Source: Rubrivivax sp. (GTDB lineage Bacteria; Pseudomonadota; Gammaproteobacteria; Burkholderiales; Burkholderiaceae_C). Taken from it: a DNA stretch of 11,476 bases. Shown one piece after another: positions 1 through 8,023 of this stretch. A program made the position numbers and the translations under genes. Where the stretch lies: contig JADZCL010000389.1 of the NCBI GenBank assembly GCA_020851615.1, positions 1 through 11,476 on the forward strand, written 5' to 3'. Positions within the stretch are counted from its first letter, which is position 1, and every line of letters starts with the position of its first letter. The notes under the pieces were generated by a model. The model had not been told where the DNA came from. It ran no database searches and saw only the letters and a list, made by a program, of their open reading frames with translations.

Positions 1-1527
1 GAGGAGTTCAAGGCCTCGCCCACGCGCCAGGCCGCGATCATCCACATGCGCACCGGCTGCACGCGCGACGGGGTGCTCACCTTCCGCAGCGCCGACGTGC
101 TGCTGGACAACGGCGCCTACACCTCGTGGGGGCCGACCATCCCCGTGATCATGATGCGCACGACCTCGGGCCACTACCGCGTGCCCGTGGTCTCCTACAA
201 GGCGCAGGCGATCTACACCAACAACCCGTACGCGGGCTCCTTCCGCGGCTACGGCAACGTGCAGACGACCTACGCCACCGCACAGCAGATGGACATGCTG
301 GCCGACCTGCTGGCCATCGAGCCGCTGGACTTCCACCTGAAGAACGCCCAGCTCTCGGGCGAGGTGACACCGCAGAAGTCCTTCCTGCGCGAGTGCGCCC
401 TGGTCGAGTGCCTGCAGGCCGCTGCCGCCGCCAGCGACTACAGCCGCAAGCGCAGGGAGTACGCCGCGTTGCGCGACGCACCCGGACGCTTCAAGAAGGG
501 CATCGGCCTGGCCTCGTCGATCCACAACGCCGGGGGCGCCAAGATCCACAAGTCCGACGGCATCGGCACCATCGTCAAGGTCGACGACTACGCACGCGTC
601 ACCGTCATCAGCGGCGCCTCCGAGATCGGCCAGGGCATCGACGCGGTGATCACGCAGATCACGGCCGAGGAACTGGGCGTGCCGCTGGCGCACGTCACCC
701 TCGTCAACAACGATTCCGACATCGCACCCTGGGACGTGGGCGTGCACGCCTCGCGCACCACCTTCATCGCCGGCAACGGGGCGCGTCGGGCGGCAATCAA
801 GGCCAAGGCGCAGATCCTCGCCGGCGCCCAGAAGCTGCTGGGCGAGCCCGCGGCCGGGCTGGACCTGCGCGAAGGCTGGGTCGTGCACGAACACGACGGC
901 ACCCGCGTCATCAAGCTGGACCGCCTGCTGCGCCAGATGCACTTCCAGCCCGAGCCCGAACTGGTGATGGTCACCGACTACTACGAACCCAAGAGCGAGC
1001 CCGAGGGGGCGCAGCACGTGTCGGACCACTCGGCCGCCTACTCGCATGCGGTGCACGTGGCCGAGATCACGGTCGACACGCTGACCGGTGAAATCAAGGT
1101 CGACAAGGTCACGGTGGCGCAGGACGTCGGCCGCGTCATCAACCGCATGGGGCTGGAGGGCCAGATCGAAGGCGGCCTGGCGATCGGCCTGGGCTACGCG
1201 CTCAGCGAGGACATGCGCCTCGACAAAGGCCTGCTGAAGAACGCCTGCTTCCGCGACTACAAGCTCATCACGGCGCCAGAGATGCCGCCCGTCGAGATGC
1301 ACCTCATCGAGAGCGATTGCGCCGAGGGGCCCTACGGCGCCAAGGGCATCTCCGAGCTGCCGACCATCGTCATCGCGCCGGCCATCGCCAATGCCCTGTG
1401 CAACGCCACGGGGGTGCGCATCTTCGACCCGCCCCTGTCGCCCGAGAAGGTCGCCCGTGCGATCCACGATCGACGGCTGCAGGCGGGCGCCGGCACGGCG
1501 CCTGCGCGCAGTGGCCAGCCTGCCTGA
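1..1527 (+). CDS. Molybdenum hydroxylase (xanthine dehydrogenase family) molybdopterin-binding large subunit, 5'-truncated
   Basis: The reading frame is open from base 1, so the N-terminus lies upstream; 508 residues of an expected roughly 750-800 are visible. The protein would carry the Mo-pterin cofactor and hydroxylate a carbon of its substrate with water-derived oxygen. Visible family motifs (fragment numbering) are FRGYG at 81-85, which belongs to the pterin-binding Arg/Gly region; EIGQG with the Mo-site Gln at 211; an ASRTTF-AGN-ARRAA stretch around residues 250-265; and GAKGISE near the C-terminus, whose Glu452 aligns with the catalytic base of the family. The overall flavour (DVGVHASRTTF, GAKG) recalls 4-hydroxybenzoyl-CoA reductase alpha and similar subunits. 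The FAD and 2Fe-2S subunits are not in view and presumably lie upstream. A moaD gene follows 4 bases later. From context the substrate may be indoleacetate or a related aromatic; the subunit class is sure, the substrate is inference. Confidence 0.9.
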   Translation, partial: EEFKASPTRQAAIIHMRTGCTRDGVLTFRSADVLLDNGAYTSWGPTIPVIMMRTTSGHYRVPVVSYKAQAIYTNNPYAGSFRGYGNVQTTYATAQQMDMLADLLAIEPLDFHLKNAQLSGEVTPQKSFLRECALVECLQAAAAASDYSRKRREYAALRDAPGRFKKGIGLASSIHNAGGAKIHKSDGIGTIVKVDDYARVTVISGASEIGQGIDAVITQITAEELGVPLAHVTLVNNDSDIAPWDVGVHASRTTFIAGNGARRAAIKAKAQILAGAQKLLGEPAAGLDLREGWVVHEHDGTRVIKLDRLLRQMHFQPEPELVMVTDYYEPKSEPEGAQHVSDHSAAYSHAVHVAEITVDTLTGEIKVDKVTVAQDVGRVINRMGLEGQIEGGLAIGLGYALSEDMRLDKGLLKNACFRDYKLITAPEMPPVEMHLIESDCAEGPYGAKGISELPTIVIAPAIANALCNATGVRIFDPPLSPEKVARAIHDRRLQAGAGTAPARSGQPA

Positions 1528-1531
1528 GGCG

Positions 1532-1783
1532 ATGAAGCTGAAGTATGTGGCGTGGCTGCGCGAGAGCGTCGGTTGTGACGGCGAGGAGATCGTGCTGCCG
1601 GCGGGTGTGCGCACCGTGGGCACGCTGCTGGACTGGCTGCCCACGCGCAGCGAGCGCCTGCGCAGCGCGTTCGAGTACAGCGACATCCTGCTGGTCTCGG
1701 TCAATCGCCAGCACGCCGGTCGCGACCACCCGCTGCGCGACGAGGATGAAGTCATCCTGGCGCCGCCGATCGCCGGCGGCTGA
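1532..1783 (+). CDS. moaD: MoaD-like molybdopterin synthase small (sulfur carrier) subunit
   Basis: This is an 83-residue ubiquitin-fold protein, the usual MoaD size (about 81), ending in the Gly-Gly that is thiocarboxylated to deliver sulfur to molybdopterin. It starts MKLKYVAWLRESVG, like the MoaD beta1-alpha1 opening, and ends with an HPLRDEDEVILAPPIAGG-type tail matching the MoaD 'HPL-DGDEV-PP-GG' pattern. The ATG at 1532 is chosen because translation from it begins exactly with the fold; it has only a weak GAGG just upstream and is probably coupled to the preceding Mo-hydroxylase gene, whose stop is 4 bases before. A GTG at 1511 would add seven residues and has no better ribosome site. 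Placement next to a Mo enzyme suggests a dedicated copy supporting cofactor supply. ThiS-like carriers share the Gly-Gly end, but the C-terminal pattern and context favour MoaD. Confidence 0.9.
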   Translation: MKLKYVAWLRESVGCDGEEIVLPAGVRTVGTLLDWLPTRSERLRSAFEYSDILLVSVNRQHAGRDHPLRDEDEVILAPPIAGG

Positions 1784-1790
1784 AGGAGGT
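1783..1790 (+). promoter_or_regulatory. Strong Shine-Dalgarno AAGGAGGT overlapping the moaD stop
   Basis: A full-consensus ribosome binding site begins on the last base of the moaD stop codon. It does not sit at the normal distance from either in-frame start of the CoA transferase: 14 bases to GTG 1805 and 35 to ATG 1826. It is closer to out-of-frame TTG codons at 1794 and 1800 that open a leader frame of at most 11 codons. Confidence 0.6.
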
Positions 1791-1793
1791 CTC

Positions 1794-1829
1794 TTGCAGT
1801 TGCCGTGCACGATCGCGGGGGCGGCATGA
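1794..1829 (+). other. Possible leader mini-ORF (TTG start, 9-11 codons) coupled to the CoA transferase
   Basis: After the strong ribosome site at 1783-1790, TTG at 1794 (or 1800, same frame) opens a tiny frame reading [11 protein letters not shown], with the first residue read as Met if initiated. Its TGA at 1827-1829 overlaps the ATG at 1826 of the CoA transferase as ATGA. This geometry is typical of translational coupling and would explain an otherwise misplaced Shine-Dalgarno. TTG starts are uncommon, the spacing to 1794 is slightly short, and so short a frame can occur by chance. Confidence 0.2.
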
Positions 1830-3016
1830 GACCGCGCACCGTCCTGTCCATGGAGCAGGCGCTGTCGCTGCCCTACGCGACGCTGCGCTTCGCGCAGCTC
1901 GGCTGGCGCGTGATCCGCCTGGAATCGACACCCGGCGGCAAGGGCCTGCCCGGCGACCCCAACCGCTACATCGGCGCGCGCGTGGCCGACGACGACCGGC
2001 GCAGCTACTTCGTCGCCCCCAACGTCGGCAAGCAGGCCATCGCGCTCAACCTCAAGGACGCCCGCGGCCAGCAGTTGCTGCAGCGGCTGCTGCAGCGGCT
2101 CGAGGTCGACGTCTTCTGCTGCAACACCGTGCCCTCGCGCTACGCTGCACTGGGCATCGACTATGCGACGCTGGCCGCGGCCCGGCCGGGGCTCATCTGG
2201 GCCGGCATCTCCGCCATGGGGCCGCAGTACCCCGAGGCACCGGGCTACGACCCGGTGATCCAGGCCATGGCCGGCTACATGGAAGTCACCGGTGAGCGCG
2301 ATGGTCCGCCCATGCTCAGCGGCATCCCGGTCATCGACCTCAAGGCCGGCGACGAGCTCTACGCCAACGTCATGCGTGCCCTGCTCGAGCGCCACGAGAC
2401 CGGACAGGGGCAGGAGATCCACGTCTCCATGCTGCAGGCCGCGGCGTCCTGGCTGATCACGGTCCTGCCGCTGATCGACTTCGGCTGCCGCGAGGACGAG
2501 ATCACGCGCGCGGGCAACGAGCACCGCAAGTTCATCCCGACCAACGTCTATCCAGCGCGCGACGGCTTCGTCTATCTGGCCATCGGCAGCGACGTGCAAT
2601 GGCGGCGCCTGTGCGCGATCCCCAAGTTCGCATCCGTCGACAACGCCGTGCGCGCCACCAACGAAGGCCGCCACGCCCAGCGGGAGTCGATCCACCGCGA
2701 CATGGCCGCAGTCACCGTGCAGCACCCGGTGGACGTGCTGCTGGCCGATCTGGCGGCAGCGACGATTCCCGCCACCCGCATCCACGACATCCGCCAGGTG
2801 CGCACGCTGCCGCAACTGGTCGACAAGCTCACCCGCACGACACTGCCCGACGGCCGTCCCCTGCACATGCCGCCCCTGGCGGTGGACCAGCCGGGCGCAC
2901 GCACCGAGCTGGACTTCGCTCCCCGCTACGGCGAACACACGCAGCGCGTGCTGGCCGAGGCCGGGCTCGACGCCGCCGAGATCCAGGCGCTGGCGCGGGA
3001 CGGCGTCATCGCCTGA
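1826..3016 (+). CDS. CaiB/BaiF family (class III) CoA transferase
   Basis: This 396-residue protein has the family's usual length. Class III transferases move CoA from a donor thioester (often succinyl-CoA) to a carboxylic acid through an aspartyl-CoA anhydride. The catalytic Asp is in [10 protein letters not shown] at residue 171 from this start, close to Asp169 of formyl-CoA transferase. Other marks are [20 protein letters not shown] (about 133-152), the [14 protein letters not shown] helix after the Asp, and the [18 protein letters not shown] stretch typical of the N-terminal Rossmann part. The opening has [13 protein letters not shown] where AGP-x-A is usual, so the CoA-entry loop is a divergent branch. 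ATG 1826 is preferred for fold fit; GTG 1805 would add seven residues and is the alternative. In an iaa-type pathway it would activate the ring-opened dicarboxylate, as IaaL does for phenylsuccinate-like acids; that role is inferred from context. Confidence 0.9.
   Translation: MRPRTVLSMEQALSLPYATLRFAQLGWRVIRLESTPGGKGLPGDPNRYIGARVADDDRRSYFVAPNVGKQAIALNLKDARGQQLLQRLLQRLEVDVFCCNTVPSRYAALGIDYATLAAARPGLIWAGISAMGPQYPEAPGYDPVIQAMAGYMEVTGERDGPPMLSGIPVIDLKAGDELYANVMRALLERHETGQGQEIHVSMLQAAASWLITVLPLIDFGCREDEITRAGNEHRKFIPTNVYPARDGFVYLAIGSDVQWRRLCAIPKFASVDNAVRATNEGRHAQRESIHRDMAAVTVQHPVDVLLADLAAATIPATRIHDIRQVRTLPQLVDKLTRTTLPDGRPLHMPPLAVDQPGARTELDFAPRYGEHTQRVLAEAGLDAAEIQALARDGVIA
2075..2098 (+). repeat. 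Tandem 12-bp duplication inside the CoA transferase gene
   Basis: Two adjacent 12-mers, ttgctgcagcgg and ctgctgcagcgg, differ at one base. They encode LLQRLLQR within a predicted surface helix and keep the frame, so this is a small in-frame duplication or simple codon convergence with no visible effect on the fold. Confidence 0.6.
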
Positions 3017-3112
3017 GGCGCAGAGGCGCTGCCCCCGCGTCCGGCCCAGCTGCCCGCGCCCGCACCCGCACCGACTGCTTCGTCACCCCGCCCTGATCCC
3101 CTCTCCTTGCCC

Positions 3113-3117
3113 GAGGT
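3113..3117 (+). promoter_or_regulatory. Ribosome binding site (GAGGT) supporting the GTG start at 3124
   Basis: GAGGT lies six bases before GTG 3124 and decides this non-ATG start for the dehydrogenase/hydratase fusion. The remainder of the 107-base gap (3017-3123) is C-rich; I see no promoter, terminator or credible small gene in it. Confidence 0.6.
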
Positions 3118-3123
3118 CCGAAC

Positions 3124-5151
3124 GTGAACGCCCGCATCCCCGCTGCGAACCCCTTGCTTGAACCCGTGCGCCGAGCGCCGCCGCGGCGCATCGCCGTCGT
3201 CGGCGCGGGCACCATCGGCCCGGACATCGCGTACTACCTGAAGTCGGCGCTGCCCGGGCTCGAGCTGACACTGCTGGATGTCCGCCAGGCCGCCATCGAC
3301 ACCGCGCTGGCCCGCCTGCGCGGCTACGCCGAGAAGGCCGTGGCCCGCGGCAAGATGAAGTCCGAAGCCGCCGCCGCCACCCTGCAGGGCCTGTCCGGCA
3401 GCACCGACTACGACTGCCTCGCGGGCTGCGACTGGGTGCTGGAGGCCGCCACCGAGGATCTGGCGCTCAAGCGCCGCATCTTTGCCGACGTCGAGGCCCG
3501 CGTCGCAGCGCAGACGGTGATCACCTCCAACACCAGCTCGCTGCCCGCCGCGCGCATCTTCGCCGACTTGGCACGCCCCGAGCGCGCCACGGTGACGCAC
3601 TTCTTCGCCCCGGCGTGGCGCAACCCGGCGGTCGAGGTCATCGACTGGCCGGCGCTGGACCGCGACCTGCTCGCCTGGCTGCGCCGCTTCTTCGCCGAGA
3701 CCGGCAAGCTGCCCCTGGTCACCAGCGACGCCCCCTGCTTCATGCTCGACCGCGTCTTCGACAACTGGTGCAACGACGCCGCGCTGCTGCTCGCCCAGGC
3801 CACCGCCGCACAGATCGACAGCGTGGCCGGCGAGTTCGTGCACGCCGGCCCCTTCTTCGTGCTCAACCTGGCCCACGGCAACCCGATCATCATCGAGACC
3901 AACACGCTGCAGGCCGACGAGGAGGGCGAGCATTACCGGCCGGCGCCCATCTTCCATTCGGTGCAGGAGTGGAAGACGCAGGCCCCGGGCCGGCAGGCCG
4001 ATGTCCCGCCTGCGCTGGCCACGACGGTGCGCGAGCGGCTGCTGGGCGTGCTCTGGTCACAGACGGTCGACATCCTGGACCGCGGCATCGGCTCGGCCGC
4101 CGACCTCGACCTCGGCTGCCGCGTCGCGCTGGGTTTCAAGGCCGGCCCGCTGGAACTGCTGGAGCAGTGCGGTGACGGCCCGGCGGCCGAGCTGCTGGCC
4201 CGCTACGTGCAGCAGCGCCCGGGCATGCCCGGCCCGAAGCGGCCACTGGCCGAGTACCGCCCGCCCGAGCGCCACGTGCTCGTCGACCGCGTCGGCGACG
4301 TGGTGGTGATCACGCTGCGCCGGCCCGAGGCGCTGAACGCGCTGCACGACGCGATGACCGACGACATCCTGCGCGTCATCCGCCGCCACGAGCAGGATGC
4401 ACAGGTCGCCGGCTTCGTCATCACCGGGTACGGCAGCAAGGCCTTCTGTGCCGGCGCCGACATCGGCCGCTTTCCCACGCTGCTGGGCAACGCCGAAGGC
4501 GCAGCACAGTACGCACGCGATTGCTCGCGTCTGCTCGTGCACCTGGACGCCGCACCCAAGCCTGTCGTGGCGGCCATCAACGGCATGGCCCTGGGCGGCG
4601 GCTTCGAGCTGGCCATGCGCTGCCACGCACTGGTCGCGCAGCGCCACGCCTGGTTCCAGCTGCCCGAGGTGTCGCTGGGCATCCTGCCGGCGATCGGTGC
4701 CATGGCCGTGCCGTTTCGCCGCTGGCCCGCAGCAGCGGCCACCTTCCAGCGCCTGCTCACACGCGGCGAGCGCCTGCGCGCGGCCGATGCCCACGCCGCC
4801 GGCGTCGTCGTCGCGTTGGCCGAGAGCTTTGACGAGCTCATCGCCCAAGCCTGCGCGCAGGTGCACGCGCTGGCCGCGCAGGGCCTGCCACCGCGGCCGG
4901 CCGAAGGCGTGGTGGTGCTGCCGCCGCTGGGCGCCACGCCCACGCACGCAGCCGACGGGCGCGCGCTCTCCGCGGCGGTGCTGCAACTCATCGAGCAAGG
5001 CGTGCGTGACGCCGCTGCCGCGCCCACGCTGGCCGCAGCACTCGAGACCGGCTACCGCGCCTTTGGCGCCGTGGCCTGTACGCCCGCCGCGCGCGAAGGG
5101 ATCGAGGCCTTCCTCGGCCGCCGCGAGCCCGACTTCACCAAGACCGGCTGA
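3124..5151 (+). CDS. Bifunctional 3-hydroxyacyl-CoA dehydrogenase / enoyl-CoA hydratase fusion
   Basis: This 675-residue protein has the dehydrogenase first and the hydratase second, the reverse of FadB. The dehydrogenase half (about 20-370) has the NAD-binding GAGTIG at 27-32 with Asp52 ending the second strand, SNTSS at 135-139, and the His159-Glu171 catalytic pair at the canonical 12-residue spacing ([14 protein letters not shown]). The usual Asn of the GFxxNR motif is Asp209 (CFMLDR), and HFFNP is HFFAP. The hydratase half (about 385-675) has the oxyanion region CAGADI at 442-447, GGGFE with Glu495, and [10 protein letters not shown] with Glu515; the two Glu are 20 apart as in crotonase. 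It would hydrate a 2-enoyl-CoA and oxidise the 3-hydroxyacyl-CoA. An ECH/HAD fusion is one of the indoleacetate-induced proteins of Azoarcus evansii, so it may act on 2-aminocinnamoyl-CoA-like intermediates (inference). The GTG start is supported by GAGGT six bases upstream. Confidence 0.92.
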   Translation: MNARIPAANPLLEPVRRAPPRRIAVVGAGTIGPDIAYYLKSALPGLELTLLDVRQAAIDTALARLRGYAEKAVARGKMKSEAAAATLQGLSGSTDYDCLAGCDWVLEAATEDLALKRRIFADVEARVAAQTVITSNTSSLPAARIFADLARPERATVTHFFAPAWRNPAVEVIDWPALDRDLLAWLRRFFAETGKLPLVTSDAPCFMLDRVFDNWCNDAALLLAQATAAQIDSVAGEFVHAGPFFVLNLAHGNPIIIETNTLQADEEGEHYRPAPIFHSVQEWKTQAPGRQADVPPALATTVRERLLGVLWSQTVDILDRGIGSAADLDLGCRVALGFKAGPLELLEQCGDGPAAELLARYVQQRPGMPGPKRPLAEYRPPERHVLVDRVGDVVVITLRRPEALNALHDAMTDDILRVIRRHEQDAQVAGFVITGYGSKAFCAGADIGRFPTLLGNAEGAAQYARDCSRLLVHLDAAPKPVVAAINGMALGGGFELAMRCHALVAQRHAWFQLPEVSLGILPAIGAMAVPFRRWPAAAATFQRLLTRGERLRAADAHAAGVVVALAESFDELIAQACAQVHALAAQGLPPRPAEGVVVLPPLGATPTHAADGRALSAAVLQLIEQGVRDAAAAPTLAAALETGYRAFGAVACTPAAREGIEAFLGRREPDFTKTG

Positions 5152-5177
5152 GCGCCACGCCCGCATCGCGTCATCGC

Positions 5178-6215
5178 ATGAACCTGCAGATCACCCTGCT
5201 GCTGACCCAGGACGGCATCACCAACGGCGCGATCTACGCGCTGCTGGCGCTGGCGCTGGTGCTGGTGTTTGCCGTGACAAGGGTGATCTTCATCCCGCAG
5301 GGTGAGTACGTCGCACTGGGGGCGTTGACGCTGGCCAGCCTGCAGGCCGGACGCCTGCCCGGCACGGTCTGGCTGCTGCTGGGCGCGGGCGCACTGGTGA
5401 CGCTGATCGAGCTGGCCCTGGCGCTGCGCCGGCGCAGCCGCCGCGGCCTGGCCGGCGTGCTCGGCTGGAACCTGGTCTACCCGGCGGCCGCGGCGCTGGC
5501 CCTGTGGGCGGTGGACCCGCGCAGCCTGCCGCTGGCCGGCCAGGTCGCACTGGCGCTGGTGCTGGTCGTGCCGCTGGGGCCGATGGTGTATCGCCTGGCC
5601 TTCCAGCCCCTGGCGCAGGCCTCGGTGCTGGTGCTGCTGATCGTGGCGGTGGCGGTGCACTTCGCGCTCGTCGGGCTGGCACTGCTGATCTTCGGCGCCG
5701 AGGGCGCGCGCACACAGGCCTTCACCGACGCGCGCTTCGACCTGGGCGTGGTGTCGATCAACGGGCAGGCCCTGTGGGTGGTCGCGGCCTCGCTCGTGCT
5801 GATCGTGCTGCTGTATCTGTTCTTCGAGCGCACGATCTACGGCAAGGCCTTGCGCGCCACGGCCATGCACCGCATCGGCGCCCGCCTGATGGGCATCCCG
5901 ACCGTGCTGGCGGGCAAGCTCGCGTTCCTGCTGGCGGCACTCATCGGCGCCCTCTCGGGCGCGCTGATCGCACCGCTGACGACGATCTATTACGACACCG
6001 GCTTCCTGATCGGCCTGAAGGGCTTCGTCGGCGCCATCGTCGGCGGCCTGGCGAGCTACCCGCTGGCGGCAGCCGGTGCGCTGCTCGTGGGCCTGCTCGA
6101 ATCGTTCTCCTCGTTCTGGGCCTCGGCGTTCAAGGAGGTGATCGTCTTCACGCTCATCATCCCGGTGCTGGTGTGGCGTTCGCTGGCCACGCGTCGCGTC
6201 GACGAGGACGAGTGA
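5178..6215 (+). CDS. livH: LivH-type ABC transporter permease
   Basis: This 345-residue, highly hydrophobic inner-membrane permease belongs to the branched-chain amino acid (HAAT) importer class. It opens [27 protein letters not shown] (the family's first membrane span and the 'N-A-GE' loop), has the cytoplasmic coupling helix [20 protein letters not shown] at 222-241, and ends with the usual [17 protein letters not shown] block at 279-295. It is about 40 residues longer than E. coli LivH; the extra part lies roughly at 80-130, comprising a basic loop RRRSRR (84-89) and additional hydrophobic sequence. No Shine-Dalgarno is visible in the 26-base gap before ATG 5178. The stop overlaps the next start (TGATG at 6213-6217), implying coupling. 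Family-level naming only: neighbours suggest an aromatic acid rather than leucine as cargo. Confidence 0.92.
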   Translation: MNLQITLLLTQDGITNGAIYALLALALVLVFAVTRVIFIPQGEYVALGALTLASLQAGRLPGTVWLLLGAGALVTLIELALALRRRSRRGLAGVLGWNLVYPAAAALALWAVDPRSLPLAGQVALALVLVVPLGPMVYRLAFQPLAQASVLVLLIVAVAVHFALVGLALLIFGAEGARTQAFTDARFDLGVVSINGQALWVVAASLVLIVLLYLFFERTIYGKALRATAMHRIGARLMGIPTVLAGKLAFLLAALIGALSGALIAPLTTIYYDTGFLIGLKGFVGAIVGGLASYPLAAAGALLVGLLESFSSFWASAFKEVIVFTLIIPVLVWRSLATRRVDEDE

Positions 6216-8023
6216 TGACGCGCCACGCACCGCTGCTGCTGTTCCTCGTGCTGCTGGCGCTGGGCCCGCTGCTGCTGCCCGAATTCCACGTCACGCTGCT
6301 GAACTACATCGCGCTCTACGCCCTGGTGGCGCTCGGGCTGGTGCTGCTCACCGGCGTGGCCGGGCTGACGTCGTTCGGCCAGGCGGCCTTCGTCGGCCTG
6401 GGCGCCTACGCCAGCGCCTGGCTCAGCACGACGACGACACCACCGGCCTGGCTGGCGTTTGGCGCCGGTTCGCCCTGGGTCGGGCTCGCGCTTGGCCTCG
6501 CGCTGACCACGGGTGTGGCCTGGGTGCTGGGCGCACTGACCCTGCGCCTGTCGGGCCACTACCTGCCGCTGGGCACGATCGCCTGGGGCATCAGCCTGTA
6601 CTTCCTCTTCGGCAACCTGTCCTTTCTCGGTGGCCACACCGGCATCACCGAGATCCCCTCGCTGCACCTGGCCGGCCTGCCCATCCGCGACGCGCGCAGC
6701 TTCTACTTCCTCATCTGGCTGGTGCTGCTGGCGGCCATGCTGTTCACGCGCAACCTGCTCGATTCGCGCGCCGGGCGCGCCATCCGTGCGCTGCGCGGTG
6801 GCACGCTCATGGCGGAGGCAATGGGCGTGGACACGGCGCACGCCCGGATGACGGCGTTCCTGGTGGCCGCACTGTTCGCCGCCGTCTCGGGCTGGCTGTA
6901 CGCGCACATGCAGCGCTTCATCAATCCCAACCCCTTCAGCCTGAACCTGGGTATCGAGTACCTGTTCATGGCCGTGGTCGGCGGCGCGGCCAGTGTCTTC
7001 GGCGCCTTGCTCGGCGCCGGCCTGATCACGCTGCTCAAGCAGTGGCTGCAGGAGCTGCTGCCGGCACTCTTCGGCGCCACCGGCAACCTCGAGATCATCG
7101 TGTTCGGCATCCTCATGGTGCTGCTGCTGCAGCGCGCGCCCGACGGTCTGTGGCCGCTGCTCGCGCGCTGGCGGCCCGCGGCACGGCCGCGGGCGCCCGA
7201 GCACGCAGCACCCAGCACCGCCACGGTGCCACCGCTGCCGCGCCGCGCCGTACACGCAGTCGGCAGTGACCTGCTGGTGCTGGCGCAGGTCAGCAAGCGT
7301 TTTGGCGGCCTGGTGGCCAACGACGGCATCAGCTTCAGCGTACGCGCCGGCGAGGTCATGGCGCTGATCGGCCCCAACGGCGCAGGCAAGAGCACACTCT
7401 TCAACTGCATCTCGGGGACCAACCCGGCCAGCGCGGGCGAGATCCGCTTCCTGGGCCAGCGCATCGAACACCTGGATGCGCGCCGCATCGCACGCCTGGG
7501 CATGAGCCGCACCTTCCAGCACGTGCGCCTGCTGCCCGCAATGAGCGTGCTCGAGAACGTGGCCCTGGGTGCGCACCTGCGTGGTGGCCGCGGCGTGTTC
7601 GCCGCCGGGCTGCGCCTGGAGCGCCACGAGGAACGCCAGCTGCTGGCCGAGGCCGCCGCCCAGATCGAGCGCGTGGGCCTGGCCGCCAGCATGCACGAGC
7701 CCGCCGGCAGCCTGGCCCTGGGGCAGCAGCGCCTCGTCGAGATCGCGCGCGCGCTGGCTGCCGACCCCTGCCTGCTGCTGCTGGACGAACCCGCCGCCGG
7801 GCTGCGCCTGCGCGAGAAGCAGGCGCTGGCCGAGTTGCTGGCACGCCTGCGCAGCCAGGCCATGGGCATCCTGCTGGTCGAGCATGACATGGACTTCGTC
7901 ATGGGTCTGGCCGACCGCATCGTGGTGATGGACTTCGGCCAGAAGATCGCGCAGGGCCTGCCGCAGGACGTGCAGCAGGATCCGGCCGTGCTCAAGGCCT
8001 ATCTCGGCGGGGTGGGCCCGTGA
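6215..8023 (+). CDS. livM/livG: LivM-LivG fusion: ABC permease joined to ATP-binding protein
   Basis: One continuous 602-residue frame encodes two importer parts. Residues 1 to about 320 are a LivM-type permease with SFGQAAFVGLGAY at 53-65, several membrane spans, and LFMAVVGGAASVFGALLGA near the end. A Pro/Ala/Arg-rich linker spans about 320-350. Residues from about 350 are a LivG-type ATPase: Walker A GPNGAGKST at 386-394, Q-loop Gln435, signature LALGQ at 500-504 (LAYGQ in E. coli LivG), Walker B with Asp524-Glu525, and switch His557 (VEHDMDFVMG). Because all catalytic elements are present and there is no internal stop, this is a genuine fusion rather than an assembly artefact. The start overlaps the livH stop by one base and the stop overlaps the livF GTG start as GTGA. 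Permease/ATPase fusions of this type exist in proteobacterial importers of the family. Confidence 0.93.
   Translation: MTRHAPLLLFLVLLALGPLLLPEFHVTLLNYIALYALVALGLVLLTGVAGLTSFGQAAFVGLGAYASAWLSTTTTPPAWLAFGAGSPWVGLALGLALTTGVAWVLGALTLRLSGHYLPLGTIAWGISLYFLFGNLSFLGGHTGITEIPSLHLAGLPIRDARSFYFLIWLVLLAAMLFTRNLLDSRAGRAIRALRGGTLMAEAMGVDTAHARMTAFLVAALFAAVSGWLYAHMQRFINPNPFSLNLGIEYLFMAVVGGAASVFGALLGAGLITLLKQWLQELLPALFGATGNLEIIVFGILMVLLLQRAPDGLWPLLARWRPAARPRAPEHAAPSTATVPPLPRRAVHAVGSDLLVLAQVSKRFGGLVANDGISFSVRAGEVMALIGPNGAGKSTLFNCISGTNPASAGEIRFLGQRIEHLDARRIARLGMSRTFQHVRLLPAMSVLENVALGAHLRGGRGVFAAGLRLERHEERQLLAEAAAQIERVGLAASMHEPAGSLALGQQRLVEIARALAADPCLLLLDEPAAGLRLREKQALAELLARLRSQAMGILLVEHDMDFVMGLADRIVVMDFGQKIAQGLPQDVQQDPAVLKAYLGGVGP

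Noticed and set aside
2071..2100. The short tandem repeat as a mobile-element or phase-variation tract
   Set aside because: Only two imperfect 12-base units, in frame and within a helix; no target duplication or long tract.
1370..2938. A 522-codon open frame on the - strand opposite moaD and the CoA transferase
   Set aside because: It shows no family features and covers two convincing genes on the other strand.
3017..3123. Terminator or promoter in the gap before the dehydrogenase/hydratase gene
   Set aside because: C-rich sequence without a GC stem plus T-run and without recognisable -35/-10 elements; only the ribosome site is supportable.
5504..6214. An upstream extension of the LivM-LivG frame by about 237 codons
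   Set aside because: The extension is out of frame with livH, which covers it, and has shadow-type composition. The ATG at 6215 gives a canonical LivM start.
6056..7885. A 609-codon open frame on the - strand opposite the LivM-LivG fusion
   Set aside because: Gln/Ala/His-rich composition, no motifs and complete overlap with a well-supported transporter gene make it a shadow frame.
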